From an uncultured Bacteroidota bacterium (GTDB lineage: Bacteria; Bacteroidota; Bacteroidia; Chitinophagales; Chitinophagaceae), in NCBI GenBank assembly GCA_903912405.1, contig CAIWHF010000007.1, positions 1 to 6,131 of the forward strand: a stretch of DNA of 6,131 bases, written 5' to 3'. The position numbers and the translations under genes were made by a program. The notes beneath the pieces were generated by a model, which was not told where the DNA came from, searched no databases, and saw only the letters and a list, made by a program, of their open reading frames with translations. Within the stretch, counting starts at the first letter, position 1; each line of letters starts with the position of its first letter. This document shows, one piece after another, positions 5,951 to 6,131 of this stretch.

Positions 5951-6131
5951 ATGTGTGGAATTTGTGGCATTCTTCAATTTAATAAAGCAATTCAAACCCG
6001 TGAATTGCAGATAATGACGCATGCACTTCAACACAGAGGTCCAGACGATGCCGGTTATGTACTAAGCAATATCCATCAACCATCTATTGATTCCTTTCAT
6101 GATGAAGATAGTGTAGCTGAGATTAAAACAG
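5951..6131 (+). CDS. asnB: Asparagine synthetase (glutamine-hydrolysing), N-terminal part, runs off the window
   Basis: The first 60 codons are present; the frame is open to the end of the window. The protein begins MCGICGILQF, so removal of the initiator Met would expose Cys2, the nucleophile of class II (Ntn) glutamine amidotransferases. HRGPDDAGY (28-36) carries the Arg-Gly-Pro-Asp motif found at the same place in AsnB. The family hydrolyses glutamine in this domain and passes ammonia to a C-terminal domain that amidates aspartate using ATP. Other class II amidotransferases (PurF, GlmS, GltB) are less likely from the CGI start plus HRGPD spacing, but AsnB-like amidotransferases of surface-polysaccharide or peptide clusters cannot be excluded without the synthetase domain. 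After residue 38, where a GHRRLSI-type block would be expected soon, a polar, acidic stretch follows, suggesting an insertion. The start lies 13 nt after the pgk terminator. Confidence 0.85.
   Translation, partial: MCGICGILQFNKAIQTRELQIMTHALQHRGPDDAGYVLSNIHQPSIDSFHDEDSVAEIKT

Noticed and set aside
1..6131. A novel defence, mobile or biosynthetic system
   Set aside because: Six of seven genes are recognisable families, five of them core metabolic enzymes; no integrase, transposase, direct-repeat array, toxin-antitoxin pair or abrupt base composition change was seen. One small unknown membrane protein is not enough to propose a system.

Overview
The window looks like ordinary chromosomal DNA from a member of the Bacteroidota. 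Three things suggest this. Protein features match forms I associate with that phylum: a MarC protein with an IDMLGSIP signature and a long (390 aa) PurM. None of the start codons has a convincing Shine-Dalgarno sequence. Several starts are preceded by the Bacteroidota sigma-A type -7 element TAnnTTTG, and one of these has a TTG -33 element at proper spacing. The DNA is AT-rich. I would not go below phylum with confidence.

Layout: (1) 48-629, minus strand, a MarC-family membrane protein. (2) 716-3148, plus strand, a two-gene unit of peptidase T (pepT) and AIR synthase (purM) separated by 6 nt, divergent from marC. (3) 3150-3500, minus strand, a small Trp-rich uncharacterised membrane protein that converges on purM with one base between the stops. 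(4) 3616-5888, plus strand, gapA then pgk, consecutive lower-glycolysis enzymes, separated by a strong intrinsic terminator. (5) 5951 to the window end, plus strand, the beginning of asparagine synthetase (asnB), directly after the pgk terminator. No gene-free stretch exceeds 300 bases. I see no tRNA, rRNA, mobile element or CRISPR.

Functionally this is housekeeping metabolism. GapA oxidises glyceraldehyde-3-phosphate to 1,3-bisphosphoglycerate, and Pgk uses that to make ATP. PurM closes the imidazole ring in purine synthesis. PepT releases amino acids from tripeptides. AsnB makes asparagine with glutamine nitrogen. The two membrane proteins have no established role.

I found no previously undescribed system. 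The points worth a second look are regulatory and architectural: a divergent promoter pair between marC and pepT with identical boxes at nearly equal distances from the two starts, terminators placed 13-14 nt before the pgk and asnB starts, a hairpin inside the coding region that converges with purM, and the uncharacterised membrane protein.
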